NCBI RefSeq assembly: GCF_009928415.1
Contig: NZ_JAABNN010000002.1
Span: 186,001 to 250,000, forward strand
DNA from: Bacillus sp. USDA818B3_A
GTDB taxonomy: Bacteria > Bacillota > Bacilli > Bacillales > Cytobacillaceae
Length of the DNA stretch: 64,000 nucleotides
Reading direction: 5' to 3'
Notes under the pieces: generated by a model
The model's database searches: none
What the model was told of the DNA's origin: nothing
What the model saw: only the letters and a program-made list of their open reading frames with translations
Made by a program: the position numbers and the translations under genes
Part shown: one piece after another, positions 19,012 to 29,080 of the stretch
Numbering within the stretch: position 1 is the first letter of the stretch
How the letters are laid out: each line of letters opens with the position of its first letter

Positions 19012-20313
19012 TTACTCGAAGAAGTAACCTAGGAATTTTTTTACTTTTGATGACATTTTTTCTTCCGGATGTTTTTCTACTTTATCTTTAGGTTGATGTT
19101 GTTTTGGCGCTCTTTTTTCGATTGGCTCTGGATTTGCCACCGCCGAAGAAGCCACGTTGGTTCCACCAGGTAATCTAGCATTCTTATATGCGTACTTAAT
19201 CAAGCCAACCGCTGTCGTATATTGAGGTTCTCTTACACCTATATAGTCAGGTGAGGCAATACGGACTGGATTTTGGAACATATCCTGGGCAAGTTCCAAT
19301 ACACCTTGCATTTTAGCCGTTCCGCCAGTTAAGACGAAACCGCCTGGTAAATCCATTACACCTAAGCGTTTCAATTCATGTGCAATCAGTTCAAATACTT
19401 CTTCCATTCTAGCTTCGATAATTTCAGAGACATAGAGTTGGTTGAATTGCTGATGCTGGTCACTTCCGATGATTGGTACGCTGAAGAACTCGTCTTCTGA
19501 GGCATTATCATAGAAGGCATGGCCATATCTTACCTTAATATTTTCTGCATCCTCTGTTGAAGTATGCAAAACTTTAGATAGATCGTTTGTAAGGAGATCC
19601 CCGCCGACTGGGATTACACTAGTCGCTTTTAAGAAACCTTCCTCGAACACTGCAATCGTAGTGGACCCGCCGCCGATATCAATTAGAGCAACACCAAGAT
19701 TTTTCTCATCCTTTGATAAGGCAAAATCCCCTGCTGCCAGTGGCTGCAAGATGATGTCTAAAATTTGAAGACCTGCACGTTCCACACAGCGTAATGTATT
19801 GATGATTATTGATTTAGAACCGGTAATCAGGGTACCATCCATTTCTAATCGAACACCAATCATTCCGCGTGGATCATTGATTTCATCCTTACCATCTAGG
19901 ATAAATTGTTTTCGAATGACACCAATATTTTCCCTTTCCGGCGGAATTGAACCAACATGAGATGCCTCAATTACACGAATAACATCTTCATTCGTTATTT
20001 CCCGATTTTGACTAGAAACGGCTACAATACCGTGACAATTTTGAAGCATGATATCTCTTCCAGATATACCCACCACTACTTCACGAATCTCCATTCCGAT
20101 CATTCTTTCTGCCTGTTCAATTGCCCGCTTAATAGAATGAACGGTATCATCCATGTCGACAATGGAACCTTTACGTAATCCTTCAGATTTCACATTGCCG
20201 ACACCAATTATATTTAATGTATCTTTTCCAGAGTCATTGACCATTTCACCAATGATTACTTTTACACTGGATGTACCGATGTCAAGACTAACATATATTT
20301 CATTGCTGTTCAC
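19012..20313 (-). CDS. ftsA: Cell-division protein FtsA
   Basis: A 433-residue actin-like ATPase that tethers FtsZ filaments to the membrane. Phosphate 1 motif is VSLDIGTSSVKVIIGEM at the N-terminus; phosphate 2 is ALIDIGGGSTTIAVF near residue 210; the SHS2 1C domain lies between. The C-terminus is a basic/proline linker (about residues 385-420) followed by the amphipathic membrane helix VKKFLGYFFE. Start is a GTG (20313) behind AGGAGG. Lies between sbp (122 bp upstream) and ftsZ. Confidence 0.97.
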   Translation of the reverse strand: MNSNEIYVSLDIGTSSVKVIIGEMVNDSGKDTLNIIGVGNVKSEGLRKGSIVDMDDTVHSIKRAIEQAERMIGMEIREVVVGISGRDIMLQNCHGIVAVSSQNREITNEDVIRVIEASHVGSIPPERENIGVIRKQFILDGKDEINDPRGMIGVRLEMDGTLITGSKSIIINTLRCVERAGLQILDIILQPLAAGDFALSKDEKNLGVALIDIGGGSTTIAVFEEGFLKATSVIPVGGDLLTNDLSKVLHTSTEDAENIKVRYGHAFYDNASEDEFFSVPIIGSDQHQQFNQLYVSEIIEARMEEVFELIAHELKRLGVMDLPGGFVLTGGTAKMQGVLELAQDMFQNPVRIASPDYIGVREPQYTTAVGLIKYAYKNARLPGGTNVASSAVANPEPIEKRAPKQHQPKDKVEKHPEEKMSSKVKKFLGYFFE

Positions 20314-20435
20314 TCTATGGCACCTCCTTTTAATCTCCTTGGATAGAACAACAATTTTCTCTTTTGTTCCTTACTATTTTCATAGTCATATAAATAAAAT
20401 TATTCGTCACAACTACATATTTCCCTTTAAAAATT

Positions 20436-20798
20436 TCAACTTTTTTCTATTTTTTCTTTGTTTGTTGACCATTTTGTCAATAATATTCTCCGTATGACGG
20501 CAATATTTTGAAACAATCTGACACCAAACGCAAAAACTGCTGCTAAATACAAGTCTACACCAAGATGAACACCGAGAAAAGCTAAACTTGCAGCAAGTAC
20601 AATATTAAAAAAGAATCCTGATACAAATACCTTTTCATCATAAATATTTTGCAGGTAAGCCCTAATTCCTCCAAAAAGTGTATCAAAAGCTGCCAGTATA
20701 GCAATCGACAAATAATTGGAATATTCCTCAGGGATTCTAATTTCTGTTAGAAAACCAAGGATGATCCCAATGACAAGTCCGATAAATGGAAGCCACAT
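20436..20798 (-). CDS. sbp: Small basic membrane protein Sbp (DUF1290)
   Basis: A 120-residue protein with about four membrane segments and a basic tail ending TKWSTNKEKIEKS. The conserved family features are IGIILGFLTEIRIP at the N-terminus and AFDTLFGGIRAYLQ in the middle. It is found next to ftsA in spore-forming Firmicutes; the function is unknown. The start overlaps the ylxX stop by one base (TGATG) and has a GGAGGAG site, so it is translated together with ylxX. Confidence 0.9.
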   Translation of the reverse strand: MWLPFIGLVIGIILGFLTEIRIPEEYSNYLSIAILAAFDTLFGGIRAYLQNIYDEKVFVSGFFFNIVLAASLAFLGVHLGVDLYLAAVFAFGVRLFQNIAVIRRILLTKWSTNKEKIEKS

Positions 20799-21529
20799 CA
20801 GGAATCTCCTCCCTCTTTAATCGGCTCCATATACATCACCCGAATGGAATGATCATAGGCTGGTATAGTAATAGTAGGATTTGAAGAAGAGACCGTAAGT
20901 CTTAAGCTTTCTGAAAAAAACTCATCTCTGGCTTTAGATACCTTCATTTGATTAGATAATTTTTCCGCAGTGTTCGTATCCTCCACCCCTACTTTAATCT
21001 CAATCGGCAGACCTTTTATCGCATGCCCATCAATTTTTGTTTCTCCATTTATATCTCTGATGACCGTTGTATTGATGACACGTTGGCCGTCGATTGCCAC
21101 GTATTTAGCTTCATACATATTAAGTTCATTCAACAATCTTTTTAAAAGTTCTGGTGAAACCGAATTCTTAACCGGAGTTCCTAGCTTGACATCCTCAATC
21201 ACTGGTTCAATTAAAAGCGTGATCCCAGGACCTTTTATCTCTGTTAAGCCTGCCTCTGCTTTTAACTCCTGTAAGGTATCTTTTAACGCCTGTTCTTTAC
21301 TTTGTTCCCGCTTAGATTCATAAGCTGATAGTTTTTCTTCATTCGAACGAATCTCACTTAGTAAATTGGATTGAAGTTCTTTTTCCTTAAGCAGCGCTTC
21401 ACGAAGCTGCCAAACATCTCGTGTATCACGCTCAACTGGCTTTTTTACTGTTTGAAATTGAATGGCAATCATAAATCCAACCAATGCGGCTATTAATGTA
21501 AAACTTAGATTAACCTTCGGCTTGTCCAC
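20798..21529 (-). CDS. ylxX: DUF881-family protein YlxX
   Basis: A 243-residue protein with one N-terminal membrane segment (LSFTLIAALVGFMIAIQ), a coiled-coil stretch (about residues 38-90) and a DUF881 domain with GPGITLLIEP and AEYVAID-like VAIDGQRVINTT. Orientation implies an extracytoplasmic domain. GTG 21529 follows AGGTG at 7 bp. It is a paralogue of the upstream ylxW, and the pair sits between divIB and sbp as in B. subtilis. Function unknown; the setting suggests a link to septation or sporulation. Confidence 0.88.
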   Translation of the reverse strand: MDKPKVNLSFTLIAALVGFMIAIQFQTVKKPVERDTRDVWQLREALLKEKELQSNLLSEIRSNEEKLSAYESKREQSKEQALKDTLQELKAEAGLTEIKGPGITLLIEPVIEDVKLGTPVKNSVSPELLKRLLNELNMYEAKYVAIDGQRVINTTVIRDINGETKIDGHAIKGLPIEIKVGVEDTNTAEKLSNQMKVSKARDEFFSESLRLTVSSSNPTITIPAYDHSIRVMYMEPIKEGGDS

Positions 21530-21576
21530 TAAATTTCACCTAACCTTCTTCATTCCTTAAACCTTGTGGACCTATT

Positions 21577-22287
21577 TTAGCTGCCCAAGATAGGATTTAA
21601 GACCATTTCATCTTCCTTTTCAAGTGAAAAAACCACATTATCGTTTACTAACTGGTCCTTAACTCCTCCGGTAAGGTTTAAGGCCGAAGTAAGGGCGTCT
21701 GGATCTCCTATCGCCGTAATGACAAAGGGTGCAGGATACGGCACGCCATCCACTGTTATAACCGGCCCGTTGCACACGATATAGGAACGGCTTGTCAGTC
21801 TCTGTCCATTAATTGCTACTGCGGCTGCTCCAGATATATATAGTTCGTTAACTACTTTAAAAACATGCTGTTCGTGAACAATGTAATTGTTCACATTATC
21901 ATCCTTTGGATCATAGGCACCGTCTGAAAGAGTAACTTTTACCCCTTTTCCCTTAACCTTTACCTTTCCAAGGTACATCCGATATTTCTCAGCATCCTCA
22001 GCCAGATCAAGAAACACTTGAGTTTCCTTAGAAAGAACTTTTTCATTCTTTAATACTTTATCCTGTGTTTGATTTAATTCTTTTTGCAGCTTACGGTTCG
22101 TTTCCTCTTGTGCAATTAATTGATTCCGCAATCCCAAGGTTTTTTCGTATTGGCTGCCCGTGAGATTCTGATTTTCATTTTGAAATTTCAGTTGTGTTAA
22201 ATGATACGAGAAGGCAACCATAAACCCCAGAACTAAACAGACAAGTGACAAGATAAGATGCTTCCCATGCACCTTTATCTTATTCAA
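21577..22287 (-). CDS. ylxW: DUF881-family protein YlxW
   Basis: A 236-residue protein with one N-terminal membrane segment (HLILSLVCLVLGFMVAFSY), a coiled coil (about residues 35-85) and a DUF881 domain (KGVKVTLSDG, GAAAVAINGQRLT, PFVITAIGDP). TTG 22287 is the likely start: GGAGGG lies 8 bp upstream and the codon overlaps the divIB stop by 8 bp. The frame opens further, to 22335, within divIB, without a ribosome site. Same architecture as YlxX, so the two probably arose by duplication. Function unknown. Confidence 0.85.
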   Translation of the reverse strand: MNKIKVHGKHLILSLVCLVLGFMVAFSYHLTQLKFQNENQNLTGSQYEKTLGLRNQLIAQEETNRKLQKELNQTQDKVLKNEKVLSKETQVFLDLAEDAEKYRMYLGKVKVKGKGVKVTLSDGAYDPKDDNVNNYIVHEQHVFKVVNELYISGAAAVAINGQRLTSRSYIVCNGPVITVDGVPYPAPFVITAIGDPDALTSALNLTGGVKDQLVNDNVVFSLEKEDEMVLNPILGS

Positions 22288-23053
22288 CGTCTTTTCCCTC
22301 CGGAGCAGGCCCAAAAGCCTTAAAATACGAACCAACTTCCAAGTCGATTAACCCTTTTTTGTTAGGATCTAATTGGCTGATGATGGAAGGATAATGAACC
22401 ATCTTTTCTGAAAAACTTCTAAGCGTGGCGCTGACTTCAAATCCATCGTTCATGAATAAGGAAATATGATACCGATCTGTTTTTTTCGGAGAATAATGTA
22501 TTTCAGAAATGGAGTTAGTAATTTCACTAGGAAGATCTTGTAATTCTTTAACCGTCAGGTTAAGAACCGAACCTTCCTTAAACGCGAAAAGTATTGGAGA
22601 GTTAACTGGAATGATTTCCGTTTTTCTATCCTTTAATATCTTACCGTTTTCCATAATAGGAAGGTAATTTTTTCCATTCTTCAAATAGGCTATGCGATTA
22701 TGTTCTTTCACTTGAATTTGAACGGTATTTGGCCACTTGATCTGAACACTTGCTTTGTTAATTTCAGATAAATGGTTTAACTTTTGATTAATATTACTTT
22801 CTTTGATTTTCCAAATATTCGTTTGTTTTGTAACACCACTCGCCTTAATTATTTCCTTATCCGAATAAACCGCATTCCCTGTTACATCAATGTGTTTTAC
22901 ATGACTTAATGGGGACTGTGAATAGGCCACAACGACTATCATTGTAAAAAACAGAATGAGCAGAAGCACGAGGCGTCTATTAGCCTTCCTTCGTCTTTGC
23001 TCCTTCAGTTTTGGTATACGATCTTCTAGAGCAACGATTTTATCATTTTCCAT
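22280..23053 (-). CDS. divIB: Cell-division protein DivIB/FtsQ
   Basis: A 257-residue bitopic division protein that works with FtsL and DivIC to activate septal peptidoglycan synthesis. It has a short basic cytoplasmic segment (KLKEQRRRKANRR), one membrane helix (about residues 30-50), and an extracellular POTRA domain beginning HVKHIDVTGNAVYSDKEI, followed by the beta domain. ATG 23053 follows GGAGG at 8 bp; an upstream in-frame TTG overlaps the ribosome site. The 261-bp gap before it holds the murB terminator and presumably a promoter. Confidence 0.94.
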   Translation of the reverse strand: MENDKIVALEDRIPKLKEQRRRKANRRLVLLLILFFTMIVVVAYSQSPLSHVKHIDVTGNAVYSDKEIIKASGVTKQTNIWKIKESNINQKLNHLSEINKASVQIKWPNTVQIQVKEHNRIAYLKNGKNYLPIMENGKILKDRKTEIIPVNSPILFAFKEGSVLNLTVKELQDLPSEITNSISEIHYSPKKTDRYHISLFMNDGFEVSATLRSFSEKMVHYPSIISQLDPNKKGLIDLEVGSYFKAFGPAPEGKDVE

Positions 23054-23197
23054 CCATAACTCCTCCAAAAGAAAAGCTTCCCGAGCACATTGGTGCTTAA
23101 GATAATAAATCTTGTATGTATCATTGAACTATAAGCAGCTGCCCTAATCCACACTTAAGCTTGTCCTTTTTACATCATTGTCACTAAAAGAGAAACA

Positions 23198-23219
23198 ACG
23201 GCACGAAAATTCATGCCGT
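23198..23219 (-). terminator. Terminator-like hairpin after murB
   Basis: Minus strand: ACGGCATG-AATTTT-CGTGCCGT followed by a loose U-rich tail (TGTTTCTCTTTT). The tail is weak, so read-through into divIB is likely. The rest of the murB-divIB gap (23054-23314) shows no further feature I can support. Confidence 0.55.
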
Positions 23220-23314
23220 CACTGATTTTCTTGCCATTATCCACTTATAATATTATCAGTAATTATAACACAATATTTGTCATTCGTAAGGAATTTCTTA
23301 CAAGAAATGTCTGG

Positions 23315-24220
23315 TTATTTACCGATAATCTCTACTTCTGTTTCCATCTTTACCCCATATAGATTAAAAATGGTATCCTTCACAAACTGAATTAAAGATA
23401 GAACATCCGCAGCAGTTGCATTACCGGCATTTACAATGAAGTTCCCATGCATTTCTGATATTTTCGCACCGCCAATGCTGTGGCCCTTTAAGCCAGCGTC
23501 TTCAATCAGTTTTCCAGCATAGTTCGGTAATGGATTGCGGAAAATACTCCCTGCGCACGGGAAATTCCATGGCTGTGTTTCTTTACGGTAATCCTTGTTT
23601 TTTTGCATTTGGGCAACAATATTGGCACGGTCACCTTGAGTAAGCTTAAACACAGCTTCTAGAACAATCCCAGGACGCTTCTTCTGAAGAATGGAAGTCC
23701 GGTAGGAAAATTCCATCTCTTCATTGGTCAGCCATTCCATCGAACCATCATCAAATAGAATATGGGCTTTTGTTAAAATCTTACTAATATCTGACCCATG
23801 TGCACCGGCATTCATGTAGACGGCTCCGCCGACAGAACCAGGGATTCCACTGGCAAATTCCAGTCCAGACAGTCCCTTTTTACTAATAGAAGTGGCTAGA
23901 CTAACAAGGGAATATCCTCCGCCGACTGTTATTTCGCTTTCATTTATGTCAAGGTGGTCCAAGCCTGAGCCAAGCTTAATTACTGCACCTTCAATCCCTT
24001 TGTCTGAGACTAGCAAATTGGAGCCTCTGCCAATCGCCCGCCATTTAAGTCCGTATTTTTCAATCACTGACATAACCTTTTTAAGATTTTCTACTGATGA
24101 TGGTTCAATAAAAAGGTCTGCCGGACCGCCAATTTTTATTGTTGTATGATTCACTAAAGGTTCATTTTGTTTCACTTTCCCAATATTCAAATTTTGCAAT
24201 TCGGTTACAATTGCGTCCAT
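23315..24220 (-). CDS. murB: UDP-N-acetylenolpyruvoylglucosamine reductase
   Basis: A 301-residue FAD enzyme that reduces UDP-GlcNAc-enolpyruvate to UDP-MurNAc. FAD-binding motifs are [11 protein letters not shown] near residue 30, [10 protein letters not shown] near residue 75 and [16 protein letters not shown] near residue 133. The proton-donor serine is in [10 protein letters not shown], which makes this a type IIb MurB. ATG 24220 follows AGGTGG; two in-frame codons further upstream overlap that site. Lies between murG and divIB as in B. subtilis. Confidence 0.96.
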   Translation of the reverse strand: MDAIVTELQNLNIGKVKQNEPLVNHTTIKIGGPADLFIEPSSVENLKKVMSVIEKYGLKWRAIGRGSNLLVSDKGIEGAVIKLGSGLDHLDINESEITVGGGYSLVSLATSISKKGLSGLEFASGIPGSVGGAVYMNAGAHGSDISKILTKAHILFDDGSMEWLTNEEMEFSYRTSILQKKRPGIVLEAVFKLTQGDRANIVAQMQKNKDYRKETQPWNFPCAGSIFRNPLPNYAGKLIEDAGLKGHSIGGAKISEMHGNFIVNAGNATAADVLSLIQFVKDTIFNLYGVKMETEVEIIGK

Positions 24221-24280
24221 TAATACCACCTAACTTTCCTAGATGCGTTTTTTTCAGTTTATGCTTAAAATTTATTTGGG

Positions 24281-25384
24281 CTACTTTTGATTTGTTTTAA
24301 CAAGATGTTTCATTACAGCATAAAGCCGCTCGGCCGAATCAGGAACGCCCATTTTTTTAGCCTTTGCTTTCATATCCTTTAAATGTTCAGTATTTAATAA
24401 AATACGGTCAATATGATGTACAAGACTTTTATTATTTAAATCCTTTTCTAACACCAATTCTGCCGCACCATGGTCGCTTAAGGATCTGGCGTTTTTTTCC
24501 TGATGGTTATTTGTCACATAAGGACTTGGTACTAAGATACTTGGAATGCCTAATGAGGTTAATTCGGCAAGTGTAGTTGCTCCTGCTCTGGAAACCACCA
24601 AATCAATCCCAGCAAGTACTTCAGGCATATTATGGATAAACGGCTTAATTACCACGTTTTTCGGATTCCCTACTAAATCTACTTCCTTTTGGACGTTCTC
24701 ATAATGGACGTCACCAGTAACATAAAGAATTTGATATGGCTTTTCTGCTAATTCTGCCAATGCTTTAACAACCGCTTCATTAATTGGCCTTGCCCCCCGG
24801 CTCCCGCCAAAAATTAATACGGCCGGTTTTGTAGCACTAAGTCCCGCTGAGAGCCGTCCTTTAATCCCATCCTTGCCAAGCACCTCTGAAGCTCGGGGAT
24901 TACCTGTAAAGACCACTTTTTCACTTGGGAAATATTCCTTGGCCTCTTCAAAACAAATAGCAATCTTATTAACATATCGGCTTAAAAATTTATTAGTTAA
25001 CCCAGGGACACTATTTTGCTCGTGAATAACGGTGGGTATCCCCAGTCCCTTTGCCGCATATACGACAGGACCGCATACATATCCACCTGTGCCAATAACA
25101 ATATCCGGTTGAAATTCTTTTATAATTCTCTTACTATCCTGAACACCTTTTATAAATCTCAAAATGGTTTTTACGTTCTCAAATGATAGCTTACGTTTAA
25201 ATCCGGTTATATGAATAGATTTAAAAGCAATATTCTCCCTTGGGACTAGCTGGCTTTCGAGTCCATTTGTTGTTCCAATATATAAAAATTCTGCTTCTTT
25301 GTTTTCTTTTTGAATTTCTCTTATAAGTGCAAGGGCAGGATAAATATGTCCACCGGTCCCGCCGCCGCTTACCACTACTTTCAT
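24281..25384 (-). CDS. murG: UDP-GlcNAc-undecaprenyl-PP-MurNAc-pentapeptide transferase
   Basis: A 367-residue GT-B glycosyltransferase on the inner face of the membrane that adds GlcNAc to lipid I to make lipid II. The N-terminal glycine loop [17 protein letters not shown] binds the lipid diphosphate; [13 protein letters not shown] and [11 protein letters not shown] form the donor site in the C-terminal domain. The start ATG 25384 follows GAGGTGAG. Separated from spoVE by 191 bp containing the spoVE terminator, so it probably has its own promoter. Confidence 0.97.
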   Translation of the reverse strand: MKVVVSGGGTGGHIYPALALIREIQKENKEAEFLYIGTTNGLESQLVPRENIAFKSIHITGFKRKLSFENVKTILRFIKGVQDSKRIIKEFQPDIVIGTGGYVCGPVVYAAKGLGIPTVIHEQNSVPGLTNKFLSRYVNKIAICFEEAKEYFPSEKVVFTGNPRASEVLGKDGIKGRLSAGLSATKPAVLIFGGSRGARPINEAVVKALAELAEKPYQILYVTGDVHYENVQKEVDLVGNPKNVVIKPFIHNMPEVLAGIDLVVSRAGATTLAELTSLGIPSILVPSPYVTNNHQEKNARSLSDHGAAELVLEKDLNNKSLVHHIDRILLNTEHLKDMKAKAKKMGVPDSAERLYAVMKHLVKTNQK

Positions 25385-25540
25385 TTTCTCACCTCTATAA
25401 AGTTGCTAAACACATTCTACTATAAAAACAATAGAAAATACGCTAGAAAAAACAATGTTAATTAAATGTAATAATGAAAGCGCAAAGCTCCATCTACCCA
25501 TAGGTAATTTATTAAGGGGATAACCCTTATCAAATAAACA

Positions 25541-25568
25541 TAAAAAGAACCCTGCATGTAAACAGGGT
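25541..25568 (-). terminator. Terminator after spoVE
   Basis: Minus strand: ACCCTG-TTTACATG-CAGGGTT followed by CTTTTTA. It lies 8 bp past the spoVE stop and separates it from murG. Confidence 0.8.
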
Positions 25569-25575
25569 ATCGTTT

Positions 25576-26676
25576 TTAAAGTCTTGAATATCGGCTGATG
25601 TTAAGGAGAACACCGATTGCCATTAGCATCAACGTTAAGGAAGATCCCCCATAACTTAAGAATGGCAATGTGATCCCTGTAACCGGCATTAAGCCTGTGA
25701 CTACACCAATATTAATCATTACTTGGATGGCCACCATGGCAATGATTCCAACTGCAAGAAAACTGCCATATAAATCAGGGGCTCCAAGCGCAATTCGAAT
25801 GCCCCTCCATAATAACAGGGCGAATAAGAGTAAAATAAATGAGCCGCCAATGAAGCCTAATTCTTCCGATAGGATCGCAAAAATAAAGTCGGTTTGCGGT
25901 TCTGGCAAGTAAAAGAACTTTTGCCTGCTCTCACCAAGCCCTAAGCCAAATAATCCACCTGGACCAATGGCATAAAGGGATTGGATGATTTGAAATCCGC
26001 TTCCCAGCGGATCCGACCATGGGTCCAAAAACGAGGTGATCCGCTTAATTCGGTACGGTGCTGATGCAATCAAACCTACAAACCCTGCAACACCTAATAG
26101 TCCTAAGAAAGCAAAATGACTGACCCTTGCTCCTGCAATAAAAATCATGACAACACAAGTCCCCATCATCACTGTGCCAGTCCCTAAGTCAGGCTGCAGC
26201 ATGATCATCGCAAAAGCGACAAAGGCTAGGCCAAGAGATGGCATAAGACCCTTCTTAAAGGATGTGATGAATTTCTGCCGCTCAGATAAGTATTTTGCTA
26301 GAAAGGCGATCATGGCAAGTTTCATAAATTCTGATGGCTGTATGGAGAAGGCTCCAACCCCTATCCAGCTCCTTGAACCATTTCGAACATTCCCGATACC
26401 TGGAATTAACACGAGAACTAATAAAACAAAACAAACAATCAGAATGGTTTTTGCATAGGTTCTCCATGTCCAATAATTTACGTTCATTATAAAAAACATA
26501 GCAACAATCCCCACCCCGGCAAATAGGGTCTGCCTTTTTGCAAAGAAAAAGGAATCTTGGAATTTATATTCGGCCCAGATTGCGCTGGCACTGTAAACCA
26601 TGATGAGCCCTATTGCCAGTAGTGTGAAGGTTACAATCATTAAAATAAAGTCGGGAGTTGTTCTCTTTGTCGGCAC
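25576..26676 (-). CDS. spoVE: SEDS-family peptidoglycan polymerase for spore cortex, SpoVE
   Basis: A 366-residue FtsW/RodA/SpoVE-type membrane glycosyltransferase with about ten membrane segments. Visible hallmarks are GLIMVYSASAIWAEYKF near the N-terminus, SRSWIGVGAFSIQPSEFMKL, QPDLGTGTVM and LPFLSYGGSS near the end. Length and sequence track B. subtilis SpoVE rather than FtsW, and the position between murD and murG is the spoVE position. It polymerises cortex glycan with the transpeptidase SpoVD, encoded 4.5 kb upstream. GTG 26676 is chosen because GAGGTGG lies 6 bp upstream; earlier in-frame codons fall on or too near that site. Confidence 0.93.
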   Translation of the reverse strand: MPTKRTTPDFILMIVTFTLLAIGLIMVYSASAIWAEYKFQDSFFFAKRQTLFAGVGIVAMFFIMNVNYWTWRTYAKTILIVCFVLLVLVLIPGIGNVRNGSRSWIGVGAFSIQPSEFMKLAMIAFLAKYLSERQKFITSFKKGLMPSLGLAFVAFAMIMLQPDLGTGTVMMGTCVVMIFIAGARVSHFAFLGLLGVAGFVGLIASAPYRIKRITSFLDPWSDPLGSGFQIIQSLYAIGPGGLFGLGLGESRQKFFYLPEPQTDFIFAILSEELGFIGGSFILLLFALLLWRGIRIALGAPDLYGSFLAVGIIAMVAIQVMINIGVVTGLMPVTGITLPFLSYGGSSLTLMLMAIGVLLNISRYSRL

Positions 26677-26748
26677 CACTATCCACCTCAAACCACGTGT
26701 TTTAGGGCTCCGCTTAACGTTTGCTTCCGCTTTTCTGTGTACAAGCCC

Positions 26749-28101
26749 TTATTTAAGCTTATGCACGGCTTCGATAAAAATGTCTCCCCTGACTTCAAAA
26801 CTTTTATATTGATCCCAACTTGCGCAAGCAGGTGATAAAAGGATGACGTCGCCAGGTTCGGATAATCGATAAGCTTCCGGAACTGCCTTGTCAACATTAT
26901 CGACACGGCTAATAGTTTTTATTCCAGCTAGCTCTCCTGCCCGCTCAAGCTTTGGAGCTGTTTGCCCAAACGTGATTAATGCCTTTACATGGCTAAGGTA
27001 CGGCAGCAGCTCATCAAATTCATTTCCACGATCAAGCCCTCCTGCAAGCAAGATCGTCGGAGTTTTAAAAGCCGACAACGCCTTAATTGTCGCTAAGATA
27101 TTCGTTGCCTTCGAATCATTATAAACCTTCCTGCCATTGACATCAGCGACATATTGCAAACGGTGCCTGACACCCGTAAAGGTTTTGAGGACTGCTTGGA
27201 TGGCGCTGTTTTCTACGCCGGATAGTTTGGCTGCTGCTACGGCAGATAGGATGTTTTCGAGGTTATGTACCCCAGGTAGAACGATTTCGCTTATCTCCAT
27301 TACGGGCTCTTGATTAAAAATCACCCAGCCGTCTTTGATATAAGCTCCCTCTGTCAATTCTTTCTTTGTGGAGAAAGGGACGATGGCAGCTTTTGAGTTT
27401 TGTGCAATTGCCATTGTTTCTTCTTGGTCGGCATTAATAATTAAGTAATCATGCTCAGTTTGATTCTTGGTAATATTAGCTTTTGCCTGAATGTATTCCC
27501 TTCTTGTGCCATGATAATCCAGATGGGCATCGTAGAGGTTAGTGATAATAGCAATTCTAGGCTTAAAACTCCTAATCCCCATTAATTGGAAAGAGGAAAG
27601 TTCGATAACGATAGTATTATCTTTTTCAGCTTTCTCGGCTACCCCGGAAGCCACCGTACCAATATTCCCCGCGATTAACGGCTCTTTTTTCCCCTCATTC
27701 AACATTTCATAAACAAGAGTAGTCGTTGTGGTTTTCCCATTTGTCCCCGTAATACCAATAAAAGGGGCCTCAGAAATCTCATAGGCGAGCTCGACTTCAG
27801 TGATAACTGGAATTCCCTTTTCTAGCGCTCCTTCAATCATCGGATTGGAATAAGGAATTCCAGGGTTCTTTACGATTAATTCAAACCCCTCATCAAGAAG
27901 CTCAATTGGATGTTCCCCACAAATCACTTTGATTCCCTGCTCAAGTAATCCTTGGGCCTCAGGATTTTCGGAAAATGGTTTTTTGTCATTCACTGTAACA
28001 AATGCACCAAGATTATGTAACAATGAGGCAGCCGTCACACCACTTTTAGCTAAACCAAGTACAAGAATTTTTTTATAACGATAAGTTTCAATCTGTTTCA
28101 A
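26749..28101 (-). CDS. murD: UDP-N-acetylmuramoyl-L-alanine:D-glutamate ligase
   Basis: A 450-residue Mur ligase adding D-glutamate to UDP-MurNAc-L-Ala. Domains: N-terminal Rossmann-like UDP-binding ([10 protein letters not shown]), central ATPase with [14 protein letters not shown] near residue 115, and C-terminal ligase domain with VYNDSKATN and [10 protein letters not shown]. Starts at a TTG (28101) directly abutting the mraY stop, with GAGGTG 9 bp upstream, so translation is coupled to mraY. Confidence 0.96.
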   Translation of the reverse strand: MKQIETYRYKKILVLGLAKSGVTAASLLHNLGAFVTVNDKKPFSENPEAQGLLEQGIKVICGEHPIELLDEGFELIVKNPGIPYSNPMIEGALEKGIPVITEVELAYEISEAPFIGITGTNGKTTTTTLVYEMLNEGKKEPLIAGNIGTVASGVAEKAEKDNTIVIELSSFQLMGIRSFKPRIAIITNLYDAHLDYHGTRREYIQAKANITKNQTEHDYLIINADQEETMAIAQNSKAAIVPFSTKKELTEGAYIKDGWVIFNQEPVMEISEIVLPGVHNLENILSAVAAAKLSGVENSAIQAVLKTFTGVRHRLQYVADVNGRKVYNDSKATNILATIKALSAFKTPTILLAGGLDRGNEFDELLPYLSHVKALITFGQTAPKLERAGELAGIKTISRVDNVDKAVPEAYRLSEPGDVILLSPACASWDQYKSFEVRGDIFIEAVHKLK

Positions 28102-29079
28102 TTACAACCACACCTCAATATAGATACCTAGTATCGCGAATATTAAACCTACACTCCAAAACGTTACAACAACCCGCCACTCAGACCAGCCGACAAGTTC
28201 ATAATGATGATGCAAAGGACTCATTCGGAAGATCCTCTTCCCGGTTGTCTTAAAAGAGGCAACCTGAAGGATAACGGATAAGGTTTCAATTACAAATACA
28301 CCGCCAATAATAATAAGCAGGATTTCCAGCTTAGTTAAAATGGCAATTGCAGCGATCGCTCCGCCAAGAGCAAGCGACCCTGTATCACCCATAAATACTT
28401 TTGCAGGATGAGCATTAAACACCAGAAATCCTAATACTGCCCCTACCACTGCAACAGAGAAGACAGCAATTTCAAATTGGTTTTGGTTCCAAGCCAGAAC
28501 CGCAAACGCTCCAAATGCAATTGCTGCAGTCCCGGAAACCAAACCGTCGAGTCCGTCTGTAAGATTGACTGCATTTGAAAAGCCCACCAGCCAAAAAATA
28601 ATTAATAACACATATCCCCAGCCTAAATCAATTGAATAATCCCCAAAAGGAATCTTGATTTCTGTAGATTGACCCGTATGTTTATAAATTAAGTAAAAGA
28701 TAACAGATATAATAATTTGCCCTAAAAATTTCTGCTTCGATGTTAATCCTAGGTTACGTTTTAAAACAACTTTGATAAAATCGTCTAAAAATCCCAGCAG
28801 TCCGAATCCAAATGTCACAAACAGGAGTAAAAAAGCATTTACGGGTGTTTGATCTGAATATTTTCCTATCATGACCAGTGTAGTGATGATAATAGAAAAT
28901 AAAATCATGACCCCTCCCATTGTCGGCGTGCCTGATTTCTTTTGATGAGATTTTGGACCTTCTTCACGAATACTTTGTCCAAATTTCAATCTCCGTAAGA
29001 AGGGAATAAAAATCGGAGAAAGTAAAACCGAAATTAAAAAGCCCATAATTATTGTGAAAAAAATAACTTGCTCCTTCAT
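28102..29079 (-). CDS. mraY: Phospho-MurNAc-pentapeptide translocase
   Basis: A 325-residue integral membrane enzyme that transfers phospho-MurNAc-pentapeptide to undecaprenyl phosphate, giving lipid I. Ten membrane segments are evident. Active-site motifs are FLDDFIKV near residue 117, [12 protein letters not shown] near residue 175, and the HHHYE motif in [13 protein letters not shown]. Its ribosome site (AGGAGGGG) lies in the last codons of the preceding 147-aa gene, only one base from it, so the two are co-translated. Confidence 0.97.
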   Translation of the reverse strand: MKEQVIFFTIIMGFLISVLLSPIFIPFLRRLKFGQSIREEGPKSHQKKSGTPTMGGVMILFSIIITTLVMIGKYSDQTPVNAFLLLFVTFGFGLLGFLDDFIKVVLKRNLGLTSKQKFLGQIIISVIFYLIYKHTGQSTEIKIPFGDYSIDLGWGYVLLIIFWLVGFSNAVNLTDGLDGLVSGTAAIAFGAFAVLAWNQNQFEIAVFSVAVVGAVLGFLVFNAHPAKVFMGDTGSLALGGAIAAIAILTKLEILLIIIGGVFVIETLSVILQVASFKTTGKRIFRMSPLHHHYELVGWSEWRVVVTFWSVGLIFAILGIYIEVWL

Positions 29080-29080
29080 T

